Positions 25,147 through 34,190 of a DNA stretch of 64,000 bases are shown here, one piece after another. The translations under genes were made by a program, and so were the position numbers. Source of the stretch: Myxococcales bacterium. Lineage in GTDB: Bacteria > Myxococcota_A > Polyangia > Polyangiales > Polyangiaceae. Under the pieces are notes generated by a model. The model did not search any database and was not told where the DNA came from. It worked only from the letters and a program-made list of their open reading frames with translations. The stretch spans positions 434,001-498,000 of the forward strand of contig JADJKB010000024.1 in the NCBI GenBank assembly GCA_016706225.1. The letters run 5' to 3'. How positions within the stretch are numbered: the stretch's first letter is position 1; each line of letters opens with the position of its first letter.

Positions 25147-26493
25147 GTGTTCTCTACACTCGACAGCACCGACAGGGACGCAAGCAGCACCGCGGGTGGA
25201 CGCGGCGGGGCGCGGCTCGCCATTCTGTGGGTGAACGACGACGGGCGGCGCACCCGCAGCGTGCTCACGCGTGAGTTGATTCGCTTGGGGCGCGATCCGG
25301 ACTGCTCGCCGCCACTCGAGGGCCGGCGTGTCTCCCGACACCATGCGGACGTCCGTAGCGACGGTCCGATTCACATCGTGCGCGACCTCGGGAGCAAGAA
25401 CGGCGTCTACATCAACGGTCGAAAGACGCACGAGTGCCCGCTCGCTCCCGGCGACGTGATCCGACTCGGCGACTGCGTCGGGGTCGTGGCCGCGCCGCCG
25501 AACGCCGACGGAACCTCGACGCACCGAGAAATCGCGCCTGGGGTGTTCGGTGGTGCGTTGCTCAGCGCCGTGCTCGGGCCGGTCGAGCGAGCCTCGGCGT
25601 CCAAGCTGCCGATCGTGCTCCAGGGCGAGACGGGAACCGGCAAGGAGTACGTTGCACGTTCCATCCACGATTGGAGCGGACGCCGGGGTCCGTTCGTTGC
25701 CATCAACTGCGCTGCCCTGCCGGAGTCACTGGCGGAGGCCGAGCTGTTCGGTTATCGCCGCGGGGCGTTCACGGGCGCGACGCAAGCGAGCGAAGGCCAC
25801 TTTCGCGCGGCCAATCACGGCACGCTTCTCCTCGACGAGGTGCTCGAGTTGCCGCTGCCGCTGCAGGCCTTGTTGCTCCGCGTGCTCGAGGAAAGTGCCG
25901 TCGTGGCATTGGGTGAGTCCTGCCCCCAGCCGATTGACGTTCGCGTCGTGTGTGCCAGCCAAGCGCCGATCGCCGAGGCCGTGGCTGACGGAAGATTCCG
26001 GGGGGATCTGCACGCGCGCCTGGCGGGGCTCGTCGTCGAGCTGCCTCCACTGCGCGAGCGCCACGGCGACGTGCCGTATCTGTTCGCGGAGATCCTTCGG
26101 GCAGAGAGCGGCGGGCGGCCCCCCGCCGTTTCGGCCGAGCTACTCGAGTCGCTCTGCTGTCATGATTGGCCCTACAACGTTCGTGAGCTCGCGCTGCTCG
26201 TGCAGCGGATACTGGCGCTGCACGGGGAAGAACCCCTGCTCCGTCGCGCTCACCTTCCGAAGCATCTGCGGGATCCGCTCTCTCGCGAACGGGCGGGCGC
26301 GGACCGGACGGAGGAGCCGAGCTTGGAGCGACTCGTCGACTCGCTTCGTGCGCACGATGGCAACGTCTCGCGCGCCGCGGTCTCGCTCGGCGTGACGCGG
26401 CAGCGAGCGTATCGGATGTTGGAGGGCAACGACGCGCTGCTCAGCGAGATCCGCCGCAACACCAACGGCCGCGGAAAGCGCTCGCCAACATGA
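25147..26493 (+). CDS. FHA-domain sigma-54-dependent transcriptional activator
   Basis: A 448-residue enhancer-binding protein. N-terminal FHA domain (~35-110; IRLGRDPDC, VSRHHADV, DLGSKNGVYING), which reads phosphothreonine. Central AAA+ domain: Walker A GETGTGKE, sigma-54 contact loop GAFTGA, Walker B LLLDEV. C-terminal Fis-type helix-turn-helix (NVSRAAVSLGVTRQRAYRML). The GTG at 25147 follows GGGGACGGGAAG; no other start is better placed. The stop overlaps the kinase start (ATGA), so kinase and activator are made together. The natural model is that the kinase phosphorylates a target read by the FHA domain, which switches on sigma-54 promoters. Confidence 0.9.
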   Translation: MFSTLDSTDRDASSTAGGRGGARLAILWVNDDGRRTRSVLTRELIRLGRDPDCSPPLEGRRVSRHHADVRSDGPIHIVRDLGSKNGVYINGRKTHECPLAPGDVIRLGDCVGVVAAPPNADGTSTHREIAPGVFGGALLSAVLGPVERASASKLPIVLQGETGTGKEYVARSIHDWSGRRGPFVAINCAALPESLAEAELFGYRRGAFTGATQASEGHFRAANHGTLLLDEVLELPLPLQALLLRVLEESAVVALGESCPQPIDVRVVCASQAPIAEAVADGRFRGDLHARLAGLVVELPPLRERHGDVPYLFAEILRAESGGRPPAVSAELLESLCCHDWPYNVRELALLVQRILALHGEEPLLRRAHLPKHLRDPLSRERAGADRTEEPSLERLVDSLRAHDGNVSRAAVSLGVTRQRAYRMLEGNDALLSEIRRNTNGRGKRSPT

Positions 26494-27968
26494 GCGACCA
26501 GGATCGCCAGCTGGGCGCGGAGTCGGATGCGTCGTTCGAAGCCGACGTAGCGATTCGTTCGCGCCTCGGCGTGGAGCTTCCCGGAGGCTTCCGCGTGCGA
26601 CGTTTCATCGGTCGTGGCGGCATGGGTGCCGTGTTCGAGGCACGACGCCGCGGCGACCCACGCAAGTACGCCATCAAGTTCCTGCACCCCGAGCTGGCTG
26701 GGCGTGCCAGCTCGGTCGCGCGGTTTCGTCGCGAAGCCAACATCCTTGCAGCCCTGGACAACGAGCACATCGTCGCTGTCCGGGATGTGGGCCACGCGGA
26801 CGATGCAGCTCCCTTCATCGCGATGGAGCTCTTGCGAGGCCAGAGCTTGCGGGCGCTCTTGTCGCGAACCGTGCCGGTGCCGACGCGGCGGGCTGTGGAG
26901 CTCGCGGTTCAGGCTTGTCGAGGGCTGGCCGCCGCGCATGCTCGCGGCATCGTGCACCGGGACCTCAAGCCGGAGAATCTGTTCGTCGCGCGTCGAGACG
27001 ACGGCACGGACTGGGTGAAGGTGCTCGATTTCGGGATTGCCAAGCTGCTGGATGGTGAGCTTGTGACGAGCGCGGAGACCCAATCCGGTGCGCTGCTCGG
27101 CACGCTCTCTTACATGGCGCCGGAGCAGGTCCGCGGCGAGCCCGATCTGGACGGCCGTGTCGACGTCTACGCCATCGGCTGCATCCTGTACGAAATGCTC
27201 ACCGGACAGCGCGCACACTTCGGCGCGCGACCACACGAAGTGCTCTACCACGTCCTCCACCGTAGACCTCCGCCGCTCCGAGACGCGAGGCCTGATCTGC
27301 CGCCCGAGCTGCTCGAGGCCGTGGAGCGGGCGACCGAAAAAGATCTGCGAGTGCGCAGCGCCAACATCGAAGCCTTGCTGCAAGAGCTGGAGCAAATTGC
27401 CGCGCATCAGCTCGGCTCGCACCGGGATCGTGAGCCGGTGCGTTCGGTGCTCGGAGCGGACGATGCCACGCTGACCGATGCGCCAGCGAGTGCAGGGGCT
27501 TCGCTCTCGGCGTCACAGTCGAGTGCAGGCGGGAGCGCGGTGGCCGACGTCGTCGGGGCGCAGCCGGTTTCGAACAAAAGTTGGTGGTGGCCGGTGTTGC
27601 TGGTGTGCGCGCTCGGGTTCGGTGTCTGGGCGGGAAGACGCGGCAGCAGCGAAGCTCCAGCGCCGCCCCGCGAGGCCGCAGTACGGTCTTCCCCAAGCGT
27701 CGGCGGGAGCGTTCCGAATCCCGCAATTGCTAGCGCAGCGCCGCGCGGTGCGGTGGACCCTCCCCCGCCGAGCGTGGAGCCGGCAGCTGCGGAGAGCAGG
27801 CCTGCGCCGCCGTCGGTCAGGGCGGAGACGCCGCGTGTTCTTGCGAAGGTTCCACCCCCAACGGCTTCGCTCGTCTCGCCCAAGGCCGAGGCGCCGGTGT
27901 TGGAATTGAAGCCCGTGCCTGCCGCGAGCGCGCCCCTGCAGTTCGAGCGCCACAACCCCTACGAGTGA
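26490..27968 (+). CDS. Hanks-type Ser/Thr protein kinase with membrane anchor (kinase 1)
   Basis: A 492-residue kinase. The kinase domain (~33-300) has the Gly loop GRGGMGAVFEA, lysine in YAIKFL, catalytic HRDLKPEN, DFGIAKL and GTLSYMAPEQVRG. A linker is followed by one membrane span (WWWPVLLVCALGFGVWAG, ~365-385) and a Pro/Ala-rich outer tail that ends FERHNPYE, nearly the same ending as the second kinase in this island (FDRENPYR). The kinase domain should be cytoplasmic. The ATG overlaps the activator stop and the stop is three bases from the TPR/PEGA gene. Confidence 0.92.
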   Translation: MSDQDRQLGAESDASFEADVAIRSRLGVELPGGFRVRRFIGRGGMGAVFEARRRGDPRKYAIKFLHPELAGRASSVARFRREANILAALDNEHIVAVRDVGHADDAAPFIAMELLRGQSLRALLSRTVPVPTRRAVELAVQACRGLAAAHARGIVHRDLKPENLFVARRDDGTDWVKVLDFGIAKLLDGELVTSAETQSGALLGTLSYMAPEQVRGEPDLDGRVDVYAIGCILYEMLTGQRAHFGARPHEVLYHVLHRRPPPLRDARPDLPPELLEAVERATEKDLRVRSANIEALLQELEQIAAHQLGSHRDREPVRSVLGADDATLTDAPASAGASLSASQSSAGGSAVADVVGAQPVSNKSWWWPVLLVCALGFGVWAGRRGSSEAPAPPREAAVRSSPSVGGSVPNPAIASAAPRGAVDPPPPSVEPAAAESRPAPPSVRAETPRVLAKVPPPTASLVSPKAEAPVLELKPVPAASAPLQFERHNPYE

Positions 27969-27971
27969 GCC

Positions 27972-29048
27972 ATGCAAAGCGCATTCATGGGCGTGGTCCG
28001 CGCAAGCGCGCTCTTGCTTTGTGCGCTGCTGATCATCTCGAGTGAGGCGCGAGCACAGCCCGCGGACGATGCTGGTGCTGAGCCGCCTCCGGTTGAACCG
28101 AGTGACACGGTGGCAGCAGACGAGGCAGCCAAGGCTCGGGCGCGCGAGCACTTCAATTTGGGGCTCGAACATCTGGATGCGCGGCGGTACGCCCGCGCCC
28201 TCGCCGAGTTCCAGGAGGCCTATCGCGAGAGCCCACACCCCGTCGCCCTCTACAATGTTGGACTGGCGCAGATCGCCCTCGGGGATCCAATCGCTGCGGT
28301 CGATACGCTCGAGAGGTACCTCCGAGAGGCAGAGGCGGCGGGCGGGCTGGACACGGCCAGGCGCGACGAAGTGGAACGATTGGTGAAGGGCCAGGCAATG
28401 CGGGTCGCCGTTGTGCGCTTCGACGTGCGACCCATGGGAGCGGCGGTCACCCTCGACGGCCGCGAAGTTCCGGCGGCGGCTCTCGACGCCCCGCATCGTG
28501 TGCTGGTCGGAGAGCATCGCCTGCGCGTCAGGCTCGCCGGTTACGAAGCTCAGGAGCTCTCCGTCCACCTGACCGGGCGGGAGGAACGCACGCTGCACGT
28601 TGCGCTCGTCCGGGGCGCGACTTCAAAACCGGTTGTTTCAAGGGGAGCGGGGCCGCCGGTGCGGGCCGACGACGCGTCGACCTGGCGCACGGTTTCTTAC
28701 GTGCTTGGAGGAACCGGTCTGGCCATGGGACTGACCTCGGGCGGGCTGTACTTCTACAACCGCGGGCGATACTCGGACTATCAGAGTGAAAAGGCAGCCA
28801 TCGATCGCGCTTGGCCCTCCGCCACGCAGAACGACCTATCCGCGCTCGAGGGGCGACGCGGGCGGAACGCTGATCTGCTGGACTCTGTGCAGACCGTCGA
28901 CGGTTGGACCGTGGCTTTGGCGATCACCGGCGGGGTGATGTTGGCGTCGGGCGGAGCCCTCTGGCTCGGGAGCGGCACGACCGCCGCGACCCCAGTCGCT
29001 GGTTGGTCCCCCGGCGCCGCCCGGGTCGGGGTTCGCGGGCGATTTTGA
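27972..29048 (+). CDS. TPR/PEGA-domain membrane protein paired with kinase 1
   Basis: A 358-residue exported protein: signal peptide (ASALLLCALLIISSEARA), TPR-like helices (~55-125; ALAEFQEAYRESPHPVALYNVGLAQIALGD), a PEGA domain (~150-215; VTLDGREVPAAALDAPHRVLVGEHRL) and two C-terminal membrane segments flanking a short loop. PEGA domains are usually extracytoplasmic and bind proteins or the cell wall. The start is three bases after the kinase stop, so it is co-expressed and may bind the kinase's outer tail (inference). A paralogous pair exists at 31072/32600. Confidence 0.85.
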   Translation: MQSAFMGVVRASALLLCALLIISSEARAQPADDAGAEPPPVEPSDTVAADEAAKARAREHFNLGLEHLDARRYARALAEFQEAYRESPHPVALYNVGLAQIALGDPIAAVDTLERYLREAEAAGGLDTARRDEVERLVKGQAMRVAVVRFDVRPMGAAVTLDGREVPAAALDAPHRVLVGEHRLRVRLAGYEAQELSVHLTGREERTLHVALVRGATSKPVVSRGAGPPVRADDASTWRTVSYVLGGTGLAMGLTSGGLYFYNRGRYSDYQSEKAAIDRAWPSATQNDLSALEGRRGRNADLLDSVQTVDGWTVALAITGGVMLASGGALWLGSGTTAATPVAGWSPGAARVGVRGRF

Positions 29049-29092
29049 CGGGGTGGTGTCCGCTGGCGTCCGCCGGACGACCGTGGACGGCC

Positions 29093-29108
29093 TTGGGGGC
29101 TCCCCCAA
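29093..29108. promoter_or_regulatory. 16-base dyad TTGGGG-N4-CCCCAA (site 1)
   Basis: TTGGGGGCTCCCCCAA, extendable to a 9-bp stem with a two-base loop (29091-29110), lies centred 87 bases before the LuxR-type gene's chosen start. Two further matches to TTGGGG-N4-CCCCAR occur upstream of kinase 2 and the propeller/Kelch lipoprotein. It is a candidate operator; it could also form a hairpin after the TPR/PEGA gene. Confidence 0.5.
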
Positions 29109-29187
29109 GGTAGCGAGCGCGAACCATCCCGCTCGATTCTGCGCTGGCCCACCAATTGCTCCCTCGCTGGTGCCGGGAGGGACAGCC

Positions 29188-30282
29188 TTGCTCCACGCGA
29201 ATGGTCGATTGAGCGCAGACGAACGACACGAGGACGCGCACTGCCGAGTCGAGGCAGACGGGCCAAGTGGCCGGGACGGGCCGTGCACGGAATTGTGCGA
29301 ACAGTTCGTCCCGGCAAGCTGGTGCGCGAAGAGCGCCTTGCCGTTTGCGATGCGTGCGGCGGGCGCGTCGAGCGCCGTGTTCTTCGAGCCACGCCGCGTC
29401 AGGGACGGGTGGCTGGTGGAGCGCTTCGACTCGAGCGGACTGAGTGCGCCGCGGGCCTTCGAGTCCCGGCTTCGTGAGTTCCTCCGCAGCGCACCGGCTC
29501 GGTTCGCGAGCTACAATGCGCTCTGCCCGGCGCTACGAGATCGTAACGTCGTGACGAGTCGTGCTGCCGTCGCGCGCCGCATGGCAGTCGAATCGATCCC
29601 GATACAACAGGAGGTGTTTGCTCGGTCGGAGCTCGCCCACCACGATCAGCTGCGCGTGGTCCTGTGTGAGCGGGAAGAGGTACTGGGTGTTCTATTTACG
29701 TTCTCGCCCCGGCGCTTCGAGCGTGGGAGCCAACGCATGCTGCGACGGCTCGTGCCGACCCTGCGAGAGCGGCTCGCGGCATCCCGCCAGCTGGCGGATT
29801 CTGCCGCGGTCGGCGAAGCACTCGGCGCGGCGCTCGAAGCGATCCCCGGATTGGCTCTGGTCGTAGATGCCCGCGGGGTCGTGCATCGAGCCAACTCGGT
29901 CGCCCTGCTCGAGCTTCAGCGCGACGGAAGCGAGCTACGACGTTCAATCGTCGAAGCCGCCCGCTTCGGACAGAGTGAGTCGTTTCGCCTCACACGCCTG
30001 GGTTCTCAAGGCGGTCCTGCGCGCTACTTGGTCGTGTCCCGCCCGAAACCGGCGGACGCTGGTTTCGCTGTCGAGCTCGCGGTTCGTCGCTGGGGTGTCA
30101 CGAGCAAACAGGCGGCTGTGCTGAGGCTGCTCGCGCGCGGGCAGGCCAACAAGACCATCGCCGCGACCCTCCAGTGCGCCGAGAACACCGTCGAGTATCA
30201 CGTCACGCGCCTGCTCACGAGGGCCCGGGTGGAGAGTCGTGCGGAGCTGATGGCGGAGCTGATGGTTCGGGACGGCGGGTGA
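29188..30282 (+). CDS. LuxR-family transcriptional regulator with sensory N-terminus
   Basis: About 364 residues. The C-terminus is a GerE/LuxR helix-turn-helix (VTSKQAAVLRLLARGQANKTIAATLQ then ENTVEYHVTRLLTRA). The middle (~215-290) looks PAS-like (ALVVDARGVVHRANSVALL), and the front may be GAF-like. There is no receiver domain, so it is not a classical response regulator. The TTG at 29188 has GGGAGGG seven bases upstream and is preferred; the frame is open back to a GTG at 29053. Its upstream region carries a TTGGGG-N4-CCCCAA dyad, consistent with autoregulation. Confidence 0.8.
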   Translation: MLHANGRLSADERHEDAHCRVEADGPSGRDGPCTELCEQFVPASWCAKSALPFAMRAAGASSAVFFEPRRVRDGWLVERFDSSGLSAPRAFESRLREFLRSAPARFASYNALCPALRDRNVVTSRAAVARRMAVESIPIQQEVFARSELAHHDQLRVVLCEREEVLGVLFTFSPRRFERGSQRMLRRLVPTLRERLAASRQLADSAAVGEALGAALEAIPGLALVVDARGVVHRANSVALLELQRDGSELRRSIVEAARFGQSESFRLTRLGSQGGPARYLVVSRPKPADAGFAVELAVRRWGVTSKQAAVLRLLARGQANKTIAATLQCAENTVEYHVTRLLTRARVESRAELMAELMVRDGG

Positions 30283-30379
30283 GCCTCCGGCTTCATCCAA
30301 AAGCTGCGCTCAACGCCGTTCTCGTCCTAGGGAAGATTTTCGGCGGCGGAGAGCATCGGATTGGAGCGCACGCGCAAGC

Positions 30380-30790
30380 TCAGCTGGCCGCGCGTTGGGC
30401 GGCGGGGCCGCCGGCTTGGGCTCCCTGTGGGACCTCGACCACGTCGAAGGTCCACAGGTACCGATGGTCGACGTCGAACGCCTTGGTCCCGCTGGCGCCT
30501 TGAACCCCCGGCGCGGAGGCTTCGAAGCTGTACTGTCCCGGCGCGAGTCGCTCGGACTGGGTCGCGCCGGCCTGCGCTTCGATCGTCCGCGACTCGGGCC
30601 CGGATAGCACCAGCCGCACCACCAGCTGAGCCTTGTTGACGATCACGATTTCCGGATTCCCGAGGCCGGCCACGCGCTGCTCTTGGAATGGTCCCGACTG
30701 TTGCGGAGGTGGGGGGTGGCAGGAAGCGAGCAGCGCAGCCATCGTGAGGGTTCGGACAGAAACACGCAGAAACACTGTGAGGGAGCTCAT
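30380..30790 (-). CDS. Small lipoprotein, 136 residues
   Basis: MSSLTVFLRVSV...LLASC gives a signal peptide with a lipobox, followed by a Pro/Gln patch and a beta-rich domain (NPEIVIVNKAQLVVRLVLSG, PGQYSFEASAPGV). The family is not recognised. It diverges from kinase 2 across a 281-base region that contains a TTGGGG-N4-CCCCAG dyad, so the two may share control. The frame open upstream of 30790 is not used because the signal peptide begins here. Confidence 0.7.
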   Translation of the reverse strand: MSSLTVFLRVSVRTLTMAALLASCHPPPPQQSGPFQEQRVAGLGNPEIVIVNKAQLVVRLVLSGPESRTIEAQAGATQSERLAPGQYSFEASAPGVQGASGTKAFDVDHRYLWTFDVVEVPQGAQAGGPAAQRAAS

Positions 30791-30962
30791 GTCGAGATCC
30801 ACTCGCACAGGCCTGACGCGCGCAATCGAGGCAACCCCCAATTCTGAGCGAGCGTGAACGCTCCCCGGGGCGTGAGAAGAAACGCTCTGCGAACCTCTCA
30901 GAGCGGTGCTGCGCGGGGTGTGAATCGAGGTCCGCAGCGTCAACGCTGCCGCCTGCCGACAC

Positions 30963-30978
30963 TTGGGGGTCTCCCCAG
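30963..30978. promoter_or_regulatory. 16-base dyad TTGGGG-N4-CCCCAG (site 2)
   Basis: TTGGGGGTCTCCCCAG sits in the divergent region between the small lipoprotein (start 30790) and kinase 2 (start 31072), centred about 100 bases before the kinase start. Same consensus and spacing class as the sites at 29093 and 34104. Confidence 0.5.
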
Positions 30979-31071
30979 TAGATGGCGCGCTGCGCTGGCG
31001 GTCCAATGTGTGGTTGAGCGAGTGTCTGCACGAATTCTCAACAACGGTTGGCTTGCCGGCACGGTGGAACG

Positions 31072-32592
31072 GTGAGCGGCGAGCGACCGAGCCTGGTCAC
31101 TCGGGAGGGTGATTTGCTAGCCGGCAAATACCGGCTGGTTCGTGAGCTCGGTTCCGGCGGAATGGGTGCGGTCTACGAGGCCAAACACGAGCTGATCGGC
31201 CGGCGGTTCGCGGTGAAGTTTCTGCACCCGGAGTTGACCAAGAGCGAGGACATGCTCGCGCGCTTCCGGCGCGAAGCGCAGGCCGCTGGGGCGCTGGAGA
31301 ACGAGAACATCGTTGCCGTCACGGACTTCGGTTTTGCGGACGACGGGGCACCGTACATGGTGATGGAGCACCTGGCCGGCGAGGACGTGCGGTCCGTCTT
31401 GACGCGCGAAGGGCGCCTCTCGGTCACGCGAGCCGTCTTTCTGGTGATCCAGGCGTGTCGAGGTCTCTCCGCGGCGCACGCCCGGGGGATCATCCATCGC
31501 GACCTCAAGCCCGAGAACCTGTTCCTGACGCACCGCGGGGACGGAGGCGAGTTGCTCAAGATCCTCGATTTTGGCATTGCGAAGCTACGCGGCAGTGTGA
31601 CCAGCGGCGCGTCGACCCGGGCGGGGGTCATGATGGGCACGCTCTTCTACATGCCGCCTGAGCAGATCCGCGGTGCCAAGGACATCGACCATCGAGCTGA
31701 CATCTACGCGATGGGCGCGATTCTGTACGAGCTCTTGTCGGGGCAAGTGCCTCACCCCGGCGAGCAGGTGCACGTCATCATCTACCACATCCTGCACGAG
31801 GCGATCGCTCCGCTCGCGGCGCTGAGACAGGATGTCCCCAGTGGACTTGCCGAGGCCATCAGCCGAGCGTTGGCCCACGATCCGCATGAGCGGCACGCGA
31901 GCGTCGATGAGCTTGCGCGCGCGCTCATCCCGTTCGCGGGCCGTCACATCACGCCTCTCGAATCGCTGCGGCCGGCGGAGAGTGTCGAGCCCTCCGAAGT
32001 GTCCGCCCCACTCGTCGAGACGATAACGGACTCGGGAGTCTTCGGCGCCGGCGAGACCGCGTTGGTCTCACCGGCCTCCGCTGCCGGACTGTCTTCGGAG
32101 GCGAGTGCAGCTGCGACGGAGCGCGGTGTGGGCAACGAAACCCAACAAGCTCTGGTTGCCGCGGGGATCCGCCAAAGCGCGATGCGCCCCCGGCGCCGCT
32201 GGCAGACCATTGGCCTCGTCACTTCTGCATTCGTCGCGATCTCGGCCTTCGTCGTATTTCGCGCGACCGCTCGGAATCCGGGCGCGCCGAACGCGGCGCC
32301 TGAACTGTCAACGACTGCGCTGGACACGTCGCCGGCGCCGCCCCCGCAACCCGCGGTCCAAGAAGCGGAGAGCGGCTCGCCCCAAGCTCCGGACGCCGGG
32401 GCAGATGAGCCGGAAAACGCGCTGGTCACGCCGGGCGCAAAGGGCAGCCGTTCGGGGCCGCTCGTTGCCAAGGGCAAGGCGCCAGATGCTGCCGCGCCCA
32501 GCCCAATCTCGCCACCGCCGGTGACGACCGCCCCCGTGACGAAGCCGGGCCGTCCGCCGCCCAAGTTCGATCGAGAAAACCCCTACCGGTAG
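31072..32592 (+). CDS. Hanks-type Ser/Thr protein kinase with membrane anchor (kinase 2)
   Basis: A 506-residue kinase. Gly loop GSGGMGAVYEA, lysine in FAVKFLHPEL, catalytic HRDLKPEN, DFGIAKL and GTLFYMPPEQIRG identify a full kinase domain (~18-285). A single span (IGLVTSAFVAISAFVVF, ~382-398) follows, then a Pro/Ala-rich tail ending FDRENPYR, nearly identical in pattern to the end of kinase 1. The GTG at 31072 has GGTGGA upstream; an in-frame TTG at 31048 is less likely. Like kinase 1, it is followed (seven bases) by a TPR/PEGA gene. Confidence 0.92.
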   Translation: MSGERPSLVTREGDLLAGKYRLVRELGSGGMGAVYEAKHELIGRRFAVKFLHPELTKSEDMLARFRREAQAAGALENENIVAVTDFGFADDGAPYMVMEHLAGEDVRSVLTREGRLSVTRAVFLVIQACRGLSAAHARGIIHRDLKPENLFLTHRGDGGELLKILDFGIAKLRGSVTSGASTRAGVMMGTLFYMPPEQIRGAKDIDHRADIYAMGAILYELLSGQVPHPGEQVHVIIYHILHEAIAPLAALRQDVPSGLAEAISRALAHDPHERHASVDELARALIPFAGRHITPLESLRPAESVEPSEVSAPLVETITDSGVFGAGETALVSPASAAGLSSEASAAATERGVGNETQQALVAAGIRQSAMRPRRRWQTIGLVTSAFVAISAFVVFRATARNPGAPNAAPELSTTALDTSPAPPPQPAVQEAESGSPQAPDAGADEPENALVTPGAKGSRSGPLVAKGKAPDAAAPSPISPPPVTTAPVTKPGRPPPKFDRENPYR

Positions 32593-32599
32593 TCGTGCA

Positions 32600-34060
32600 A
32601 TGATGTCATCTCGAACTCTCGACTGGAGCAAGCCGTCTCGCCGCTTCGCAGTCGCCCTCTTGTTTGCGGTGGCGACGCTGTGCGCCGGGGCTGCAGCCTG
32701 GGCCGATGATGACAAAGCTCAGGCGCGCAAGCACTTCGATCGAGCGCTGGAGTTGACGGACGAAGGCGCGCTACGCGAGGCGGTCGTCGAGTTTCGGCGT
32801 GCCTACGAGATCAGCCCGCACTATTCGGTGCTCTACAACCTCGGGATGGCCTACGTGGGGTTGGGCCGGCCGGTCGAGGCGGTGGACGCCCTCGAACGCT
32901 ACCTGTCTGAAGGAGGCGCCGAAATCGCCGAGACCAGGCGAGCTCAGGTTACGGCGGATCTCGGTCGCCAGAGAGCCCGCATTGCCGAGGTCACGGTGAC
33001 CGTGAAACCAGACGGCGCGTCGGTGCTGCTCGATGGCGTTCCGCTCGCGCTGACGCCTCTGGAATCCCCAGTCCGCCTGGGCATTGGTCGGCATGAGATC
33101 AGCATTCGGAAGGATGGTTTCAAGCCCATCGATCGTTCGATCACGGTAGCCGGTGAGGAGCGCACCAGCCTTCGGATCGAGCTCGTTCGGACAGACAGCC
33201 CGCGGGGAGCTGCCGGTGTGGGACAACTGGTGCTCCGCTGTGGCATCCCTGGAGTGGACGTCGTCGTGGATGACCGCGTCCTCGCCAAGACGCCCCTCTC
33301 GGCGCCCCTGCTGGTGCCGCAAGGCGTTCACGACGTCGTGTTTCGCCGACCCGGATACACGACGAGCCGCTCCGCCGTGACCGTCTTGGATGGCGCGACC
33401 GATCCGGTGGAGTGCCAAATTGCGCCCCAGACTCGGCTGCCCAATTCCCTTGCCGCGCACGTCAGCGTGGCCGCGAGCGAGCCGGGTGCGAAGGTCTTCG
33501 TGAACGGTTTGCCGGTGACTGCCGACAGCATGTTGCCCGTCGGTCCGCATCGCCTCGAGGTCTCCCGAGCTGGATTTCGCTCGTGGACCCTCGATCTCGC
33601 GTTGTCGCCGGGCGAGCGCCGTAGTGTACGAGCTCAGCTGGTGCCGACTCCGGACACGCTGCGCGACTACAAGTCACGCGCGAAGACGCAGCGCACCCTG
33701 GCTTGGGTTGCGGGTGGGGCGGGGCTCGCGCTTGGGGCGGTGGCGGTGGGAACGTTCATCTGGAATGACGGGCGCTTCAGTGAGTGGGAGCGGGAAAACT
33801 CGGCTCTCGATGGAGAGTGGTCGAAGTCGCCCCCGCATCCCCCCGATCTCTCGCAGCGGCAGCAGGAGAATGACGACCGACTGAGCTCCATCCAGGCCTG
33901 GGACAAGGGTGTGGTGGGTCTAGGCATCGCTGGCGGGGCGCTGCTCGCCACGGGTGTCGTGCTGTGGGTCACCGGTGACGATCCCGGTCGATACGACGGG
34001 CTGAGTATGGAGAGCGCCGGTCGCGATGGCGCGCGACTGCATTTCACGCGCCGCTGGTGA
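32600..34060 (+). CDS. TPR/PEGA-domain membrane protein paired with kinase 2
   Basis: A 486-residue paralogue of the protein at 27972: signal peptide (ALLFAVATLCAGAAAWA), TPR-like helices (~40-115), then three PEGA-type units (VLLDGVPLALTPLESPVRLGIGRHEI; VDVVVDDRVLAKTPLSAPLLVPQGVHDV; AKVFVNGLPVTADSMLPVGPHRLEV) and two C-terminal membrane spans. It is longer than its relative because of the extra PEGA units. The start is an ATG pair at 32600/32603. It lies seven bases after kinase 2, so the two are expressed together. Confidence 0.85.
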   Translation: MMSSRTLDWSKPSRRFAVALLFAVATLCAGAAAWADDDKAQARKHFDRALELTDEGALREAVVEFRRAYEISPHYSVLYNLGMAYVGLGRPVEAVDALERYLSEGGAEIAETRRAQVTADLGRQRARIAEVTVTVKPDGASVLLDGVPLALTPLESPVRLGIGRHEISIRKDGFKPIDRSITVAGEERTSLRIELVRTDSPRGAAGVGQLVLRCGIPGVDVVVDDRVLAKTPLSAPLLVPQGVHDVVFRRPGYTTSRSAVTVLDGATDPVECQIAPQTRLPNSLAAHVSVAASEPGAKVFVNGLPVTADSMLPVGPHRLEVSRAGFRSWTLDLALSPGERRSVRAQLVPTPDTLRDYKSRAKTQRTLAWVAGGAGLALGAVAVGTFIWNDGRFSEWERENSALDGEWSKSPPHPPDLSQRQQENDDRLSSIQAWDKGVVGLGIAGGALLATGVVLWVTGDDPGRYDGLSMESAGRDGARLHFTRRW

Positions 34061-34103
34061 AGGCGAGCACCGACTCCGGCCAACTCGGGCGAGCGCGGCC
34101 GGA

Positions 34104-34119
34104 TTGGGGCTGTCCCCAG
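34104..34119. promoter_or_regulatory. 16-base dyad TTGGGG-N4-CCCCAG (site 3)
   Basis: TTGGGGCTGTCCCCAG is centred ~79 bases before the ATG of the propeller/Kelch lipoprotein at 34191, in the spacer after the TPR/PEGA gene. The dyad and its distance to the start resemble those at 29093 and 30963. Confidence 0.5.
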
Positions 34120-34190
34120 TGGAAGATTCGAGCGTGTCGTCGTGCAATCAAGTTGGGCGCACTCGCGGTGCGCGTCCGAAGGAGTGATTC

